Shown piece after piece: positions 61,986 through 64,000 of a stretch of DNA of 64,000 nucleotides; position 1 is the stretch's first letter, and each line of letters starts with the position of its first letter. Under the pieces are notes generated by a model. The model was given only the letters and a program-made list of their open reading frames with translations, was not told where the DNA came from and searched no databases. A program made the position numbers and the translations under genes. Source of the stretch: Rhodospirillaceae bacterium (GTDB lineage Bacteria > Pseudomonadota > Alphaproteobacteria > TMED109); NCBI GenBank assembly GCA_902571315.1, contig CACGBM010000002.1, forward strand, positions 1-64,000, read 5' to 3'.

Positions 61986-62819
61986 TTGAATACAATATTA
62001 ATAATATTAATAATTATTGTAATTATTTACTTGTTATCTAAAGAAAAAATGATTGAAGTATTTAGAACGTTTATATTTGCAATCTTAATAGCAGTTTTTC
62101 TTCGAAGTTTTGCATTTGAACCCTTTACAATTCCTTCAGGCTCAATGAAACCCAATCTATTAGTAGGAGACTTTCTATTTGTTTCTAAATTTTCATATGG
62201 CTTTAGTAAATATTCTGTACCTTATGGCAGATATTTGCCATTTAATGGTCGTTTATTTTTTTCTAAACCTAAAAGAGGTGATATAGCTGTATTTAAGTAT
62301 CCAGGAGATAATAAAACTGATTATATTAAAAGAATAATTGGGTTACCAGGTGATACAGTAAGAATAACTGACGGTATTATAATAATTAATGATCAACCAT
62401 TTAACAAAGAAAAAATAGGAATATTTGAAGATTTTCATAGAAATGGTTATTTGGAAAGATTTGATTTATATAAAGAAACCAATGATGTGAATGAAGAATA
62501 TTTAGTAATAGATGACATATCTTTTGACGGGATTTTAGCAGCAAATTTTAATGAAGGAGAGGTTTTTGATCTTAATAATACTAATGATTATATAGTACCA
62601 AACGGGCATTACTTTGTGATGGGAGATAACAGAGAACACTCATCTGATAGTAGAATTCTATCACAAGTAGGTTTTGTAAATGAACAAAATTTAGTGGGTA
62701 AAGCGGCTATGATATTTTTATCAATTAAATATTCTAATGAGAAAATTAATATTTTTGGATTACAACTTGGAAAGTATCCAGATAAAGTTAGACTAAAAAG
62801 AATAGGTAAACTTTTATAA
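61986..62819 (+). CDS. lepB: Signal peptidase I LepB
   Basis: A 277-residue inner-membrane protease. The start is TTG at 61986 behind AGGAGGAAAA. Two hydrophobic segments come first; the catalytic Ser is in IPSGSMKPNLLVGD (~residue 52) and the catalytic Lys in YIKRIIGLPGD; the box GHYFVMGDNREHSSDSR is conserved. It cleaves signal peptides of exported proteins such as FlgI. Confidence 0.95.
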   Translation: MNTILIILIIIVIIYLLSKEKMIEVFRTFIFAILIAVFLRSFAFEPFTIPSGSMKPNLLVGDFLFVSKFSYGFSKYSVPYGRYLPFNGRLFFSKPKRGDIAVFKYPGDNKTDYIKRIIGLPGDTVRITDGIIIINDQPFNKEKIGIFEDFHRNGYLERFDLYKETNDVNEEYLVIDDISFDGILAANFNEGEVFDLNNTNDYIVPNGHYFVMGDNREHSSDSRILSQVGFVNEQNLVGKAAMIFLSIKYSNEKINIFGLQLGKYPDKVRLKRIGKLL

Positions 62820-62820
62820 A

Positions 62821-63471
62821 ATGGACCTAAAATTTATAAAGCAAAAATTTAGAAAGCATAATAATTTTTTAAAAATTTTTAATCACAGCAAGCAAGCTAA
62901 ACAAGAGTTCCAAAGATTAGAGTTTTTAGGTGACAGAGTGTTAGCCTTAATTCTTTCTAGTGAGGTTTATCATAGATTTTCTAATTTCAATGAAGGAAAG
63001 CTAGCAACAATCTTTTCTTATTTAACAGCATCTACGACTTTATCTAGAATAGCGAAAGAAATACGACTAGACCTTTTTATTAAAGAGAAAAAGTTTAATA
63101 ATATTTCTGATAAGGTGTTATCAGATTTTATTGAAGCAATTTTAGGTTCTTTGTATATCGACTCTGGAATTGAAGTAGTAAGAAGTTTAATTATCGAATT
63201 ATGGGCAGAAGAAATAACTAAAAATAAAGATTTAAGAAGAGATGCTAAATCAATGCTCCAAGAGTGGACACAAGCTAATGGATTAGGTTTACCTATATAC
63301 AGAGTATTAAAAAAAAATGGATTAGACCATCAACCTATTTTTGAAATAGAATTAGTTGTAAAGGACTATGATATTATTTTAGGAAATGGAAAAAGTCTTC
63401 AAATAGCACAAAAAAAAACAGCAGAGAAATTTATAAAACAATATATAAAAGAAGATATAATTGCTAAATAA
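62821..63471 (+). CDS. rnc: Ribonuclease III
   Basis: A 216-residue endonuclease for double-stranded RNA. The nuclease signature reads FQRLEFLGDRVLALILS with catalytic acidic residues, then LSDFIEAILGSLYID. The double-stranded RNA-binding domain is at ~150-213 (DAKSMLQEWTQANGLGLPIY and AQKKTAEKFIKQ). It is 1 bp after lepB and overlaps era by 11 bp. Confidence 0.93.
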   Translation: MDLKFIKQKFRKHNNFLKIFNHSKQAKQEFQRLEFLGDRVLALILSSEVYHRFSNFNEGKLATIFSYLTASTTLSRIAKEIRLDLFIKEKKFNNISDKVLSDFIEAILGSLYIDSGIEVVRSLIIELWAEEITKNKDLRRDAKSMLQEWTQANGLGLPIYRVLKKNGLDHQPIFEIELVVKDYDIILGNGKSLQIAQKKTAEKFIKQYIKEDIIAK

Positions 63472-64000
63472 TAAAATTAAAACACTTAAAGTAGGAATAT
63501 TAGGAGAACCCAATACCGGAAAATCTACATTATTTAATACTTTGATAAAAAAAAAGCTTTCTATTGTGACACGAAAAGCTCAAACAACAATAAAAAAAAA
63601 TAGTGCTGTATTAGTAAAGAATAACAAACAAATAATATTTACTGATACACCTGGAGTAATTCCTTTTAAAAAAAATATAAATAGGGCCATGTTTAAAGAA
63701 GCCTCAAATGTTGCTTTTGAAGTCAATGTTATATTACTGTTATTTAATATTAAAAAAGACAATGTAAAAAAAATTAAAGAAGCAGTTGAGTATTATGACA
63801 AAAATAAAATTGATGTTATTTTACTATTAAATAAGATTGATCTATTAGATGCTGAAACCTTTTATAAAAAAGTTTCCTTAGTAAAGCTTGAATTAGAAAA
63901 TAAAATAATATTTTCAATCTCAGGTAAAAAATATATCGGAATTGATCAATTTATAAATTATTTATACAGAAATAAAAAATTTACTAACGATAAGCCTTTT
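63461..64000 (+). CDS. era: GTPase Era (5' part)
   Basis: The frame from TTG at 63461 (MLNNKIKTLKVGIL) is open to the window end, giving 180 residues of about 300. GTPase motifs: G1 GEPNTGKST, G3 FTDTPGVI, G4 NKID. Era binds 16S rRNA and helps assemble the 30S subunit. The C-terminal KH domain is outside the window. Overlap with rnc (11 bp) and the gene order fix the identity. Confidence 0.9.
   Translation, partial: MLNNKIKTLKVGILGEPNTGKSTLFNTLIKKKLSIVTRKAQTTIKKNSAVLVKNNKQIIFTDTPGVIPFKKNINRAMFKEASNVAFEVNVILLLFNIKKDNVKKIKEAVEYYDKNKIDVILLLNKIDLLDAETFYKKVSLVKLELENKIIFSISGKKYIGIDQFINYLYRNKKFTNDKPF

Overview
The window is AT-rich DNA from an alphaproteobacterium, probably a free-living marine one with a compact genome. 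The lineage call rests on the right-hand block folK-rpoZ-rsh-pyrE-(DUF2062)-pdxJ-acpS-lepB-rnc-era, whose order is typical of Alphaproteobacteria, together with tight packing, frequent 1-11 bp overlaps, TTG starts and strong A/T codon bias. No rRNA, tRNA, CRISPR array or intact insertion sequence was seen.

Layout. (1) 1-9190: end of flgG, then flgH, flgI, a short flgJ-type rod protein, a giant flgK (1788 aa) and flgL. (2) 9192-20436: an epimerase-like gene and an unknown gene, four flagellin genes of three size classes, gph, fliD, fliS, a ClC-type channel, a small HAD phosphatase and an unknown gene. (3) 20437-28739: a second FliS-like and a FliT-like gene, then an island of two paralogous TPR-sulfotransferase proteins flanking a TPR-methyltransferase gene that runs the other way and is split by one in-frame stop. 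(4) 28786-44556: two sigma-54 activators (FleQ-like and FleT-like), then fliE F H I J K L M N O P Q R flhB and four small accessory genes; fliG is absent. (5) 44564-46834: SDR, SoxYZ-like fusion, two small genes. (6) 55342 down to 46852: eleven tightly packed minus-strand genes (TRAP DctQM, rhodanese, CoxG, CoxS, CoxM, XdhC, a molybdopterin-binding protein, MocA-like, HAD, enolase superfamily) that look like a catabolic molybdenum-hydroxylase operon, yet no large catalytic subunit and no TRAP binding protein are present. (7) 55426-64000: MFS transporter and the housekeeping block, ending inside era.

How it works together. The cluster encodes nearly all of a flagellum. Three sigma-54 promoters with exact GG-N10-GC spacing sit 13-16 nt (predicted start to start codon) before the FleT-like gene, fliO and the long flagellin; a fourth lies further upstream of that flagellin, behind a pair of identical 12-bp palindromes that look like activator sites. 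A second motif, (C/T)TAAA or CTAAT then N14-15 then GTCGTT, precedes two other flagellin genes, fliS and the epimerase gene, and resembles a sigma-28 promoter. This suggests two regulatory tiers and differently timed flagellins. The most unusual part is the TPR-sulfotransferase/TPR-methyltransferase island inside the flagellar locus, next to flagellin chaperones: it may be a flagellin or surface-glycan modification system. That function is inferred from location and domains only.
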